Assembly: GCF_008831285.2 (NCBI RefSeq)
Contig: NC_045141.1
Coordinates: 3,613,224 to 3,677,223 of the forward strand
Direction: 5' to 3'
DNA from: Nymphaea colorata
Lineage: Eukaryota; Streptophyta; Magnoliopsida; Nymphaeales; Nymphaeaceae
DNA length: 64,000 bases
Position 1 is the first letter of the stretch. Every line of letters starts with the position of its first letter. Below, in pieces: positions 1-19,309 of this stretch. The translations under genes and the position numbers were made by a program. A model generated the notes under the pieces. It had not been told where the DNA came from, did no database searches, and saw nothing but the letters and a program-made list of their open reading frames with translations.

Positions 1-309
1 AATATCTCCCAAATCGATGAATCCTTGGTTATTTTTGATGAAAATGTGCAAAATCTCTCCCTCCTACATCTCTTGGAGTTTGTAAATACAAGAAGGGAGA
101 GAGAGAGAGGAGCGTTTAAACTTTAAAAAATAAAAAATTTTGTGTTTTAACCCGTATCGTACGATACGGGGGTGTATCGCACGTATCGTGCGATACGCGT
201 ACGATACGCACACGTATCGCGTATCGAAGATGTATCGCATAGGTTTCTTTGACCTATACGATATGTATCGTACGATACGCGTCCGTATCGTACGATACGG
301 ATAACATTG
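1..309. mobile_element. Right-hand part of a palindrome-rich MITE-like element (second copy of the 2336-3037 family)
   Basis: Positions 150-300 hold repeated self-complementary blocks built on GTATCGTACGATAC. The right end reads ATAACATTG at 301-309. The order of landmarks (AATCGATGA-type motif, CCCTCC, a purine-rich GAAGGGAG stretch, an A/T run, then the palindromes) matches the right half of the element at 2336-3037. The left end lies outside the window. It sits in intron 4 of the CK2 alpha gene. Assignment to a hAT-type family is inferred from the better-preserved copy. Confidence 0.55.
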
Positions 310-8127
<7,818 letters not shown>

Positions 8128-8128
<1 letters not shown>

Positions 8129-8199
8129 TAAATCCAAGCGATCAACGGGTAGGCGGACGAGGATGCAACCACGGCCACCAGCAGCGCCACCGCCACCAT
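8128..8199 (-). promoter_or_regulatory. Upstream ORF whose stop overlaps the CK2 alpha start (TAATG)
   Basis: On the minus strand an ATG at 8199-8197 opens a 23-codon frame ([20 protein letters not shown] and three more residues) ending in TAA at 8130-8128. The final A of that stop is the A of the CK2 alpha ATG, giving TAATG. The frame differs from the kinase frame. The uORF start context is weak (T at -3, G at +4). Such an overlap could allow reinitiation or restrict translation, if the transcript starts upstream of 8199, which the sequence cannot show. The peptide is hydrophobic and signal-like, but I assign it no function. Confidence 0.5.
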
Positions 8200-9319
8200 C
8201 GAGTGTTCCCTGTCTTCGCTTCCGTCGTGTGGGAGCGCTCGGTGGCGGTCGGCCTGATCAGGAAACCACAGGCAAGAAAAGAAACATAATTTCAATTAGA
8301 TCCCCGATTTCGCATTCAATTGCTGATATAGACAATACAATTTTTTAATTTTCCATGGATTAGGTTCGATTTAGACATAGCCCACACCGAGCGCGACACA
8401 TTGAATTCCCGTGGGCCGGGCATTCAAGTCGATGCTTCATCCCACGACTCTATTTGGTGGCTCTCATGGTGGGGCCCACAGAATGGACGACCATTCGACC
8501 CTTTGATGAAACCGCTCTTATTGGATCTATGCACCCCTTGCGATTCGAACACTACAAATTGGTGTACGGTGGGTTGGATGCTGCCACGTAGTTTCAGATT
8601 TTGATCACCAGATGAGAGTGGAGGGACGATGAATCATATTAAAACTTAAATGTCATAACTGCCTCACTGTCTTCAATACGAGAGAAAATGTGGTTCATGT
8701 CTCTACATTTAGATCATTCTGAAATTGGCCTCCATAAATGGGTGTATCAATAGGCATGTTTATGCATCGTTTCGCTTCATACCAGCTAAGCAGAGAAAAA
8801 ATTATCCTGTGAAGATCGCAAACCCCTCTTAGAATCCTAAACTTGAGAAGAGTGTAGACACCTCTAAAAAAATAGCCCTAAATGCCTAAAGATCTATTAG
8901 ATTATCATCATGGTTCTCATGCTCAAAGTTGATCAGTTAACTTTGACAAGGCATTTAACTTTATTTTGTAGGTTGTGCGATATTGTATCTGATCGCATGC
9001 GAATTACGATAGTGTGTGTTGACTGTGCAATAGTATGTGAGATAGAATACGTGATAGGTGTAATTGTATGCACGATACCATTTGCATTTGTAAGATAGGT
9101 TGTGGGATTATATATGTGTGATGATGTGTTTTCAATGCAAAGAAATGTGAGTGCATTCAATGGCACAATGTGTTGTTTTTGTACGATGTGCTCAGGCACT
9201 ACCATAAGGACATATTGTGGAGTGTGCACTTTGGTGGGGTGCTGGATAATGGCTGGTTCACCGCGTTCTAGAGGCCTGTCTATTCTCTCGCAAGAAATGG
9301 GTTCCTACTCCTAGACAAA
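8200..9319. other. Upstream region of CK2 alpha and intergenic DNA, no gene seen
   Basis: 8200-8270 is GC-rich and would contain the CK2 alpha 5' UTR and core promoter on the minus strand. I see no clear TATA box. Beyond about 8350 the DNA is ordinary intergenic sequence. 8960-9120 has many short purine-pyrimidine alternations (GCATGC, TGTGTG, TATATATG). The open frames are short and unrecognised. Confidence 0.4.
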
Positions 9320-9790
9320 CACATGTGTCTTCCATGGATTTGAGATTACCATGACGTTAGAGAATGTTGCAATACTAGCAAGCATAAACTGTCATAAGAA
9401 TGCAGTTGTAGGGACCTCCAAGTCCAATATGAGAAACAGGTGCAAGGAGCTACTTACATTCTGGCACTGTCTATTTGGAAATGGGAAGTCAACAATGATT
9501 TATATGATCCACCTCCACGAGAATGAACCAATACATCAATGACCCATCATCACAAAAAACTAACAGAGTATTGAAGCAATTTTTTCTTTATTTTGTTGCA
9601 ATGTTGATGTTCAGTGATAATGCTAACACGAGAATTAGCTGGAGTACTTGCAATTCCTCGTGAACTTAGCTGCAGTTGAAAACTATGCATGGGGTACAGT
9701 AATGTTGGCTCATTTATTTAGCCAGCTCCATAGATTTGAACATGGCACTCAATACGTTGGAGGATTTTAGCCATTAATATATGTATAGAT
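9320..9790 (+). pseudogene. Remnant of a plant mobile domain (PMD / MAIN-like) protein
   Basis: Two separated blocks resemble the plant mobile domain. FHGFEITMTLENVAILASI at about 9333-9395 matches the conserved motif where a Thr-Leu-x-Asp-Val-Ala-x-Leu core follows a Phe-rich start. VENYAWGTVMLAHLFSQLHR at about 9676-9735 matches the Tyr-Ala-Trp-Gly core helix. Stops and frameshifts lie between and after them. PMD proteins occur as host MAIN-LIKE genes and as cargo of Mutator-like and Gypsy elements; this piece is too short to say which. The match is by eye only. Confidence 0.5.
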
Positions 9791-12029
9791 TACATTGAAC
9801 AATCTATTGCACACACTATCCTCTTAGTGCACGATTTGTGTTTAAATACATAAATATGTCACCTTTACAGGCCTAGATGTGGAAACTTGTACTTTCTTTG
9901 CAACCGAGGTTTGTGCCTCCAAATGCTAATGGTTTCCCAATAACGACACCATTAATATATTGTACAAGTTTATTATTGTGTTTCAAATTATGCCAAGAAA
10001 ATAATGGAGGGGCTAACGATCGACAGGTACAGTTGCACATATATATCATGCAATAGCGGGGATGCGATAATTACTAAATTCATACTTGTTTTATGTACAT
10101 GTTATTTGGAGACCGTATAGGGGGGAGAATATGAGGAAATGTCAGTATGCTCCAAAGCCACCAGAGGAACACAATGTGAATAGAGAACACATAGTTTTCA
10201 ACGTAGACAGGATGGTCGAGTTCTGATTACCATTGAATTAGAGGACTAGGGGATGGGAGGCATTGAGGGACGTCCCTATGCTGGCCAAGGGTTCACACTA
10301 GGTACCACAAGCTTTGCTGGCAAAGAGCGCAGTCACGTCCTGTCAGGAGCTGTAAGACCCCTAGAAGGGGCTACATTCAACAATTGATGTTGATACCACA
10401 TAACCCCCCAAGCTCACTTATTTCTCTCAGGTTCCTGCCCTAGCTATAGATCAGTTTAGTGGCCTTATTCTTTGCAACACACCCAAGTTTTGTCATCCTC
10501 CATCGCCTATGTATGTTTCTTCCTCAAGCCAACCTCATCCATTGGATGCACAATACGAGGAAATCAATAACTCTATTTGCATCTTATTAAGTTTGTTGTA
10601 AGAGATAAGGAAATTGAATGAACATGTGTAAGTTATGCATTAGAGATGAAGCGATGGAATGATACGAAATAAATACAAATGACTTTTGTACCTTCAATTC
10701 ATTACTGTGTAATATTTGAATAACTAGTCACCAAGTATTGTGTTTGTTTTAGATTTGTCTGAAATAGGTTAATCTCTACTTGGTTTGGAAGGGAAGACAC
10801 TACAGTCGTACACACTACATGCACTGACACTGTTTAAAATCAAGAGGATTGATGAGTGTATAGTGCTCACACATAGTATCACACATTAAATTACACAGTA
10901 TAGTGTACTATGTATCATAAATTATATCACACACTACAAGACATCCAATCATATACTTGTCAAATTTGACTCATTAGTATGATATGCAAGTTTTTTTCAT
11001 GTTTGTTCTATAATTCTTTCTTGATATACAATCCCACTCCTAACTGTTCCTTTCCCACCTTTAATGTTATGTAGGCCACTACATCCAAACACATCTTCTC
11101 TTGAAAATGAGGTACATCTTCTTGCAAAGAAAGAACACTCCATTTTTAGAACGATCACAGCTTTAAACTGGTATCTTAATTCAAACATTTATACAATTAA
11201 ATCCAGGTTCCCTGCCACATTAGCCTGCCTCAAAATACTTGAGGATGAATATTCTGCAATCATAGCCATTGTTTTATTGTGGAACTTCTGTCTTATGGAG
11301 AAATCACTAGGATTGCATGTTTATCCCCAATTCATTATCCAAGAATCCTTTCATGTGCACCAAGTCAACATATACACTTTTGTGTACGTTCATTGAATCA
11401 TAATACAACATAACACTGTTTGGAACATGGATAACATACAATACCCAATGATTGCACTCTCCCTACAAGGTATGGAGGATAATATGCAAAACAAAAGGAA
11501 TAATGATGTTACATGAGCAAATACTAAGTTTAGTTATTATATTAATCAATCACTTGAGCACAGACAACTTCAAATGATGTGAATAGGTTTGGATCATGGA
11601 AAATCATCTTTTAGCTTGTGGAAAACCAGAACCAAAGGGCAACTGCCAGATTGTACACTATACACTATAACAAACGAGATATACATGAATTGACTAGCTA
11701 TCACACAACTCATTATCGATAAAGTACAAATTGGAAAACCTTATACCATGGTGAATGGACCGAGCACACAGCGGGTTTGATTTTCTGGTGATTATTACTT
11801 TAACTCTACTACTTTGTGTACAACTTATAAGAAGATCTGAAATAATATAAATGAGTGAATCAAGTATTGTACGAAGTAATGGAGGATGAACATTTATGAG
11901 GGTGTGTATGAAACTATTGAACCATTTGGCCCAGACCATTTACAATTTATTGTATATGATCTCTTAACAAACAACCTTTTCTGTTTTGAATTAATTGCAA
12001 TCCGCTTTACTATCACACTAGCAATCCAA
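9791..12029. other. Intergenic DNA, nothing recognised
   Basis: Mixed sequence with short open frames only. Around 10780-10960 the motifs ACACTAC and TCACACA recur in both orientations and could be the edge of an old transposon, but no matching second end was found. 10130-10600 may be a continuation of the broken PMD-type frame; I could not match it to a family. Confidence 0.3.
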
Positions 12030-14056
12030 AACTCTAGGATTTAGACCAAGGGAATTTTTATGAATTTCTCCAAATTTCTCTAGGTTGATGTTTTTTAGAA
12101 GATTGAAATAGAGATGGAAATAGCTTGGCTTTTGTAGAATTGATTTGAAAATGGTGAGATATTTGGAAATTCATATTTTCAAATGATTTTTGGTGAGAAT
12201 CGGATTTCTCTTGGGGCTTTGGAATTTGGCCAAAACACTTGTTTTGAAACTAGGGCCTTCTTTTGAAACCCAACTAGATGAATTTACTGATTGTTGATTT
12301 CTGAAATCATATAGATTTCTGAAAATTTCATAAATGAGATAAGTTGAAACAAGCCCATTTTGCTTGCTTTATTCCACTTTAGGGTGGATCATACCCATGA
12401 ATTGAGTAGATCCAATCCTTGGTGGAACCATTTTGGCAAGGTTGTGAGATCTAATCTATCATGCATTCAAGAGAACATCCATGCTTCTTTCACTCTCTCT
12501 CTCTTTGCATTCATTCATTCAATCATATAGATGAAAGGATGACATTCTTGCCCAACCCATGGTGGTATTCCTCCAATATTCCACAAATGAAATCTCTTTA
12601 AATATGATTTGAAACATCATTTTCTGATTTTTGAAAACAGAATTTTAGCTCAAATGGGTTAGGAAGATCGTGGGAATGCATTAAGATGTACATTTTCTTC
12701 ATATCCATCCAGGTGGACATCATTCCCAGCTTTTAAGAATATAAGAAATCTCAGCCCAAATCCACAGTTCGTTTGTCATTTCCATCCATCATTCTCATGA
12801 AGAGGCAATCATGGAACGTCCACCATTTCCAGCAAGATAATGCTTAGGAAAATGCTACAAATCATGAGAATTGGAATGATAAAAATCATGCATGAAAGTC
12901 ACTGTTGTAGGACAGTAAGATAGAGGCCTCATTGAGTTAGATAGCTTGGTGAAAACCTCAAACCATGGGACTGGTTAGGGTCTTGATCATGGTGACAAAT
13001 CACTAACATTTGGCAAGCTAAAAATTAACTTGCTAGTTCTTAGTGAATAGCAGAAATGAAACCCATTGGTTTGGGTGTTTTGAACTCTGGTTTCTTAAAA
13101 CTTGATGGAAGGAGGTGTTGACTTCACCAAGGCTGCTGATAGTGGAGTTGTTCTGACCCTGTTAGCAGCCTGCAACTTTGTGGTTGCCAAAATGAGGTTC
13201 AGTCCTCATTCTTTTGAAAAAAAAATCAGGCATGCTCGACAATATAAATAATTACATGCAAGTTGGAGAGGTAGCTGACCTGATTTTCTGGAAAATTTGA
13301 AGCAAACACGAGCTAGAATGTCGTCCAAAACAAGGGAGAATAGGGTTGCCAAGCTGGACTTGGTGTTGAAGCTGGAACCAACTTGGACAAAAGGGGTGGC
13401 TAGTGAGTTGAATCACCTAGAAGTAGCCCACCTTGGTGGAACTCGATTTGAAGACACCTTGAGCAGCTAGGTGGTGTTGGAAGGAACAAGCTTGTGAGGC
13501 ATTTTGCTGGCGTTGCCTTGAGCAAACGGCTGGCTGGAGCAGCAAGTTGCTTGATTGAAGACCGGTTGGGTTGAGTTGCTTTTGGGAGCTGACCAAGCAG
13601 AGTCGCCTTGAGCTGGTGGGTTGATTAGGCTGAAATGCCTAGGATGGGAGAGTGACTAGGCTGAGACGCCTCAAGTAAAGGGGCCGTCTAGGCCAGGCTC
13701 GGCTGGACTAGGATGTCTCAAACAGAGACATCAAGCTACTACTTTGAAGCTAGTATGAATCAAGTTGGTAAGGCCTAGCTCGATCACAGTTTGGTGGGAA
13801 TGACCAGTTGGAGAGTTGGATCAACATTGATGGGATTGTGCCATGCTTGAAAGTACTTGGGCAGGTGACACCTTAAGTAAGGAGTCGACTGAATCAAATT
13901 GGGAGATAACGTCCTTGGGAAGAGGTCGGCTAGGAGTTGGGGTGCTGAATCAAACTTTGAAGTGCTTGGGCTGATGGAGAGGATGGCTGGAAGAGTTGAT
14001 GCCCACAGTTGAAGTGCGTCCTTGTGACTGCTAGGAACTAGAGCAAGGAAGCTTAA

Positions 14057-14098
14057 GAGAGCTTGAAAGAGTGGCATGAGAGCTTGAAAGAGTGGCGT
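14057..14098. repeat. 21-bp tandem duplication
   Basis: Two copies of a 21-bp unit beginning GAGAGCTTGAAAGAGTGGC, differing at one base, head to tail. Confidence 0.9.
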
Positions 14099-14140
14099 GA
14101 GAGAGATGCTAAGGGTTCTTAGCTGCTCCTAAGAGTGGGT

Positions 14141-14147
14141 TTATATA
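14141..14147 (-). promoter_or_regulatory. Candidate LTR TATA box
   Basis: Minus-strand TATATAA followed, after AACCCACTCTTAGG, by a pyrimidine-rich stretch like the R region of plant LTRs. Supported by context only. Confidence 0.35.
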
Positions 14148-15965
14148 ATCTCTTGAGAAGCCAAGGAATCATGGAGCAATCTCCATGATTTTGGCATAGG
14201 GACGAAGCAATGGTTGCATGCAATGGCACATTCTCCCTTGCCAATCAGCTCTCTAACTTTGACTTCTTTGTCTATCTTCCTTAGTTTGAAAATCAGACAA
14301 GCATGGAATAGCTGTCTGTTTGCATCCCAAAATTTTTAGTTTGGTTTTGGAGTGCTCCAGAAAAATGAGTTTTTGTTTTGAAATAAGAAAGAAGGGGACT
14401 CGCCCGTCGATACGAGGGCCGACCGTTCCCAGCACCTTTACCGGGGGTAATCAACCCAAGGGCTATGTTTATTATTGATGCACTTCGTTTAAACTTGAAC
14501 ATCTTTTTGATTCTATATGCGGTGTAGAAAAATATTGAAAGTTTGATGTTTCAAACTTTTGAAAAGGTTCTTGAAGAGTTGCTTGAGAATGTGAAATGTT
14601 TTAGGAAAACTAGAAGGAAATCGTTGTGAATATCATTGGAAAACTTGAAAAGTCATTTTGAAATCATTTTAGTGTTCTCTTAAGACTTTAAGTAGGCTTG
14701 AGATTTTGCTCTAATTTGGTTTCCACCTAGTTAGAGCTCCATCTCATCTTGCTTAAATTCTTTTAGAGATGTGTTTGTACTCATTTGTGATATTGAGTGG
14801 AAGTGAATGCATGGATGCATCAATCGTAAGATGAATGAAAGAAAAATGACTCATTCCTACCACAACATTCATCTAAGGCATTCCTACCATAACATATATC
14901 TAAGATTTTTGTTTTTATAGTTATCATATATATGAAGGAAAAGTTTTTGAAAATGGATTGGGGTTGTAGACCATCAAGCATGAATCCAATATTGGATCAT
15001 TACTTGGTTTGTGGTCTTGATAAAGTCGGTAAATGAAAAATTAAAATCTTACATAGTAAGATATTGAAAGAATGGAAAAGATGAAGGACTACATCTCAAG
15101 AGGGATATAGAGAAAGAAAAATATCTTAAAAATCATAAAATCACATGTTTTGAAAAAGAAAGATATGTGTTTGTATACATATATGAAAGCTTATGAAAAT
15201 GATATTTATATCAAGTAGAGAAGAGAAGATCATTTTAGAAAGAGAAAGAGAAATTTTAAAATGGCATACACGTACATATATATATTTATATATACGTATA
15301 CGAGAGTTTATAAAAGTATGTTAAATCATAGAAAGAGAAGCAACAAAGAAAGATATTCATGTGCATGCATACGTATATAACATGTATATACACATACGTT
15401 TTCATGAATATGAAAATCAAGGAATGATTTGAAAATAGCCGACTTCAAATTTTGATATAGGCCGGAAGGGAGCTTGGACTCATGCAAGAGCCTAAGCTAA
15501 GTCTCCAAGGCCGCATTAGAGAGATTTCTTTTGAAAATATTTTGAAAAATATGATTTATATAAAAACATAGAATGTTATGATTTAGTTTGCCACAAGAGA
15601 TATATTTCTTCCACCGTTGGGTATGAAAGGAAACAAATCATACAATAAGATGCTCATTAGGGTTCTTAATGGGATGATTAAAAGAAAACTAACATGAAAT
15701 GTTATGCAAATGCATATTAACATGTACAGATTCGTAAGGGTTTTCCCCGGGTTGGACAAGTCCCAACCTCAAAAATCAATATGAAAATAAAAAATCCCCA
15801 AACCATACTCTCATTCTCACCCTACATTCACATATAGAGGGAAAACCAAACAACTATGCATGGGTGATACATGGACAATATTCAAGGAAGGAAAGAAAGA
15901 GAGAGAGAAAGAGAGGATGATAAGAAGAGAAAGATTCAACTAGGAATGAGGGCATGATATAACTA

Positions 15966-16241
15966 TGAAATAAAGGATTATCTCATCTTTCCATACTCCC
16001 GGTGCACTTGAGCATAGCCTCTTGTCTCTAAAAAGAGGTTGAGTGCTATCTCCTTTGGCCATGGGAAGATAAAGATGAGAAAAAAATGAAGAAATGAAGA
16101 CAATGCTATATTCAATAGAAGGAAAAACATGATTCAATCATGAAATGAAAGATTATCTCATCTTTCCATGCTCCCGGTGCACTTGAGCTCTTGTCTCTAA
16201 AAAGAGGTTAAGTGCTATCTCCTTTGGCCATGGGGAGATGG
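15966..16241. repeat. Direct repeat, two units of about 100 bp, period about 176 bp
   Basis: 15966-16071 and 16142-16241 share ATTATCTCATCTTTCCAT, CTCCCGGTGCACTTGAGC and the block ending in TTTGGCCATGG, with few substitutions and a 5-bp deletion in the second copy. It lies within the LTR-like region. Confidence 0.8.
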
Positions 16242-16529
16242 GGAGATGAAGAAGAGAGGAAAATGAAGAAAAAAAGAGATGAAATATTGATTACATACCT
16301 CTAGTGAGAATAGCTTTTGGAAAAATGAACACCCTAGACTGAAGATCCCATTGAGTGAAGCTCCAAGATGATGACTCCAAGAGGGTTGTGGCTTGCTCCA
16401 AGTTGGAGAGGAGTGGAAAGAGAAAGAGGGAGAGAGAAAAAGCTCAAGAGAAACCCTAAGTCTTCAAGTGAGAATACTCTAGGGTTTCTCCCAAGGCCAA
16501 CTCTTGCCCAAGAGGAGGGAAGTGAGGGG

Positions 16530-16537
16530 TATTTATA
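16530..16537 (-). promoter_or_regulatory. Candidate LTR TATA box (TATAAATA)
   Basis: Minus-strand TATAAATA followed by CCCCTCACTTCCC and, further on, AAACCCTAG and pyrimidine-rich tracts. This is typical of an LTR U3/R junction, and it lies about 1.7 kb inside the LTR start at 18208. Confidence 0.45.
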
Positions 16538-16579
16538 GAGGATTTTGGAGCCAAAACCCTAACTTTGAATTTTTTTGAC

Positions 16580-17150
16580 CTAAAAAGACTAAAATCACCC
16601 TCTAAAAGGAGACTTTTTGTCAAAAGGAAAGGCAAATGAGTCATATCCACCCAAAAAGACTAAAATCACCCTCTAAAAGGAGATTTTTTGTCAAAAGAAA
16701 GGACAAATTGGTCTTGTCCACAAAAAAGACTAAAATCACCCTCTAAAAGGAGACTTTTTGTCAAAAGAAAAGACAAATTGATCTTGTCTACCCAAAAAGA
16801 CTAAAATCACCCTTTAAAATGAGACTTTTTGTTAAAAGAAAGGGCAAATTGGTCTTGTCCACCCAAAAAGACTAAAATTACCTTCTAAAAGGAGGTTCTT
16901 TGTAAAAAAGGAGGGGTAAATGGGTCTTGTTTACCAAAAAGGCCAAAATTACCCTATAAAAGGAAGTTCTTTATAAAAAAAGAGGAGCAAATGGGTCTTG
17001 TTTACCAAAAATACCAAAATCAACCTCTAAAAGGAAGTTCTTTATAATAAAGGAGCGGTAAATGGGTCTTGTTTACCAAAAAGACCAAAATCACCCTCTA
17101 AAAAGAGACCTTTTTGTTAAAAGGAATGACAAATGGTTCTCAAATGCTTG
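16580..17150. repeat. Minisatellite, about 8 units of about 70 bp
   Basis: The unit is recognisable by AAAAAGACTAAAATCACC, then CTCTAAAAGGAGACTTTTTG, then a purine stretch and GGTCTTGTC. Copies begin near 16583, 16654, 16724, 16795, 16864, 16935, 17007 and 17078. Units near the 17-kb side are more diverged. It lies in U3 of the LTR-like region, just upstream of the minus-strand TATA at 16530. Confidence 0.88.
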
Positions 17151-18208
17151 ATTTGGATTTGAACTTGGGTTTTTGGATCTAATTTGGATTTGGATTGTGG
17201 CTTTGGACCAATTTAGATCCAAAAATTGTGTTTTGTGTTCTTAATAAAAGAGATTTGGGGTGATTACACCGTCTCTTCATGTCAGCTATAGAAATTTGGA
17301 CTTTGACTAACTAGTTAGTATTCAAGAAAGAAAGAAGAAGAAGAAGGGGGAATGCCTTTATTGGTTTGTTCCCCTTAAACTCGACAGGAATTTTTTGGTT
17401 CTTTTGGGGACCAGTTGGAAGGGGATGCCCAAATGGGCTGTCTTAATTTTTTTGGTTAATTTTAAAAGCCTTGTTTCAATTTGATTGAAATTGAAACTAG
17501 GGAATGGGGTAAGCCTTTTTTGGTACTTTCCTCTTGTTTTTTCAGAAATTCCACATGAGGATGAAGAAAGACTTAGTCTTTGAATGCCTCCTTGCTTATT
17601 CATTATTTTGAAAACCAATTAATTAATTTGAAAATTTTTTAATAGAGTATGCTTGCTTGAGCCACTCTTTATAGGTCATTGTTGATCTAATCTCAAGCAA
17701 TGTATCATGACAAATCAATATTGAAAGAGCCTTTTGGTTCATTTGAATTTGGAATGGATTAACTCGATCGGGTTTGATCTGAGCTAAATTCAAATTGGGA
17801 TTCTTGTGAATTGTTTTCCCAAATAGTTTTTAAGAAAATTGAGGAAATCTTCACTCTAGGTAATTCATCCTAGATTTTTCTCGAAAGAAAATATGAAGAG
17901 AGGGAGAGAGAAAGAGAGAGAAAAAAAGTCCCACTGACTTATTTTTCTCTTTTTGTGTTGGAATAAGATTTTAATGACCACCAATGAAAATGATCTTGAT
18001 TGAAAATTTAATTTTTAGATCTTGATTTGCATCGATCTCAAACTTAAACTTGAAAATTTGCCTAAATTTGACAAAAATTCTAATTTTGCAAGTGGTTCAT
18101 AGACATGGATCTAGGATTGGATTGGGTAGACATCGACTCCAGTCGAGAATTTTCTTGAAAATTTTCGAAATTTCTATTGAAAAAAATGGGGAAAATTGGG
18201 GGTGTAAA

Positions 18209-18230
18209 TAGATGTCTCTCTTTGCTGCTG
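18209..18230 (-). other. Polypurine tract of the minus-strand Tat-type element
   Basis: The minus strand reads CAGCAAAGAGAGACATCTA directly before the LTR start. The plus-strand element at 38278 has nearly the same junction (AGCAAAGAGGGGCATCTA). The likeness of these two independent junctions supports both boundaries. Confidence 0.65.
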
Positions 18231-19309
18231 AGTAAGTTGGAGACTTTGCTTAGCAACAAAGATATGCACAACAAATTTTTACAACTTGATTTGAAAGTTT
18301 GACTCTTGGGCATTGAGTATTGCTATCTTTTTTTGAAGAGCAATTTTTGGGGCAGGAGTTTTAATGTATAATTTTTTCCTCTATGTCATGGGAAACATTG
18401 AAGGGAATTGATATTGATTAGAGAAATTTTGTAATTGCAAGATGTTTTTTCACTTGTCGCCCCGAGGACTTAGTACTTTGTGTCTTATGTTTCTTGGCAA
18501 AGTGCTTTTTTGCTTTTGTTTTTGCCTCTTTTTGGCTTTGCTTTTGCATTTTTTGATTTTTTTTCTTTCAAGTTACACTTCACTCTTTGGGGGGAATACC
18601 TCACTACCCCAAAAGCTACTATAGAGTTCCACCACTTTTGTACTTTTGTATATTTTTCTTTGTGCAACATCATGCCTAATGGGCTTCCTACTAAACCCTT
18701 ATAGCAAGTTTTGGGTTGGTAGTTCCTAGACCAGTTGATCTTAGGGTTCTAGGTGTAAAACACCCCTCAGACTTACTTTCTCGAGTCCAAAACACTTTAG
18801 GAGGCTTGATGTAAGCAATGTTCATGGATTGCCTTTAGCTTCACTGTGTAAGCATAGGTTGTATCCGCAACAGCTGCTATGAGCATTGAACCAAAGGAAC
18901 TTCTACACTCAACCCGAGTTCGTCACTCAACTCATTCTATTTGATAGTTTTTTTCTGACTTGCCAAAGTCTTTCGAGCTACAAAGGCTTTTCCACTGTGA
19001 TGTCTTGTGCTAGACCTTTAGAAATTGTTTTGCTTGTCAAGATCAATATCAATTTCTAGACATTGATCCCTCAGTTTTGTTGGCATTTCTTGTACATTGC
19101 AAGCCAATGCCCTTTGTGTTAGCTCGTTCACAGTCAACATGCAAACTTACTCTTGGAATTTGAAAAATATTTGTAGAAATGGTTTTGAAAAAATTATTTG
19201 AATTTCATTTGGGAAATTCATTTGGAAGGAACTTTTTGTTCAAATGTTGATGATTTTAAATTATGCATATATTCAAACATAGCATTTCTTGAGGTGTAAT
19301 GCATTGATT
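18231..19309 (-). other. 3' untranslated spacer between pol and LTR of the Gypsy remnant
   Basis: No domain is recognised. Long spacers between pol and the PPT are usual for Tat-lineage elements. It includes a T-rich stretch (18440-18670) whose open frames look like composition artefacts. Confidence 0.45.

Larger units (their letters stand above)
12030..18208 (-). repeat. Long LTR-like region of a Tat-type Gypsy element (one or two LTR copies)
   Basis: On the minus strand an LTR begins at 18208 with TTTACACCCCC right after a polypurine tract, and non-coding sequence continues leftward with LTR-like features. There are two separate TATA boxes (minus strand: 16537-16530 and 14147-14141), each followed by pyrimidine-rich leader sequence. 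Two promoters suggest either two adjoining LTR fragments or one rearranged LTR. The right edge is well supported; the left edge is a guess. A GC-rich patch at 14400-14450 may mark an internal boundary. Confidence 0.45.

Noticed and set aside
150-300. CRISPR-like array of CGTATCG repeats
   Set aside because: Spacing is irregular, the units are palindromes inside a MITE-like element, and the DNA is plant nuclear.
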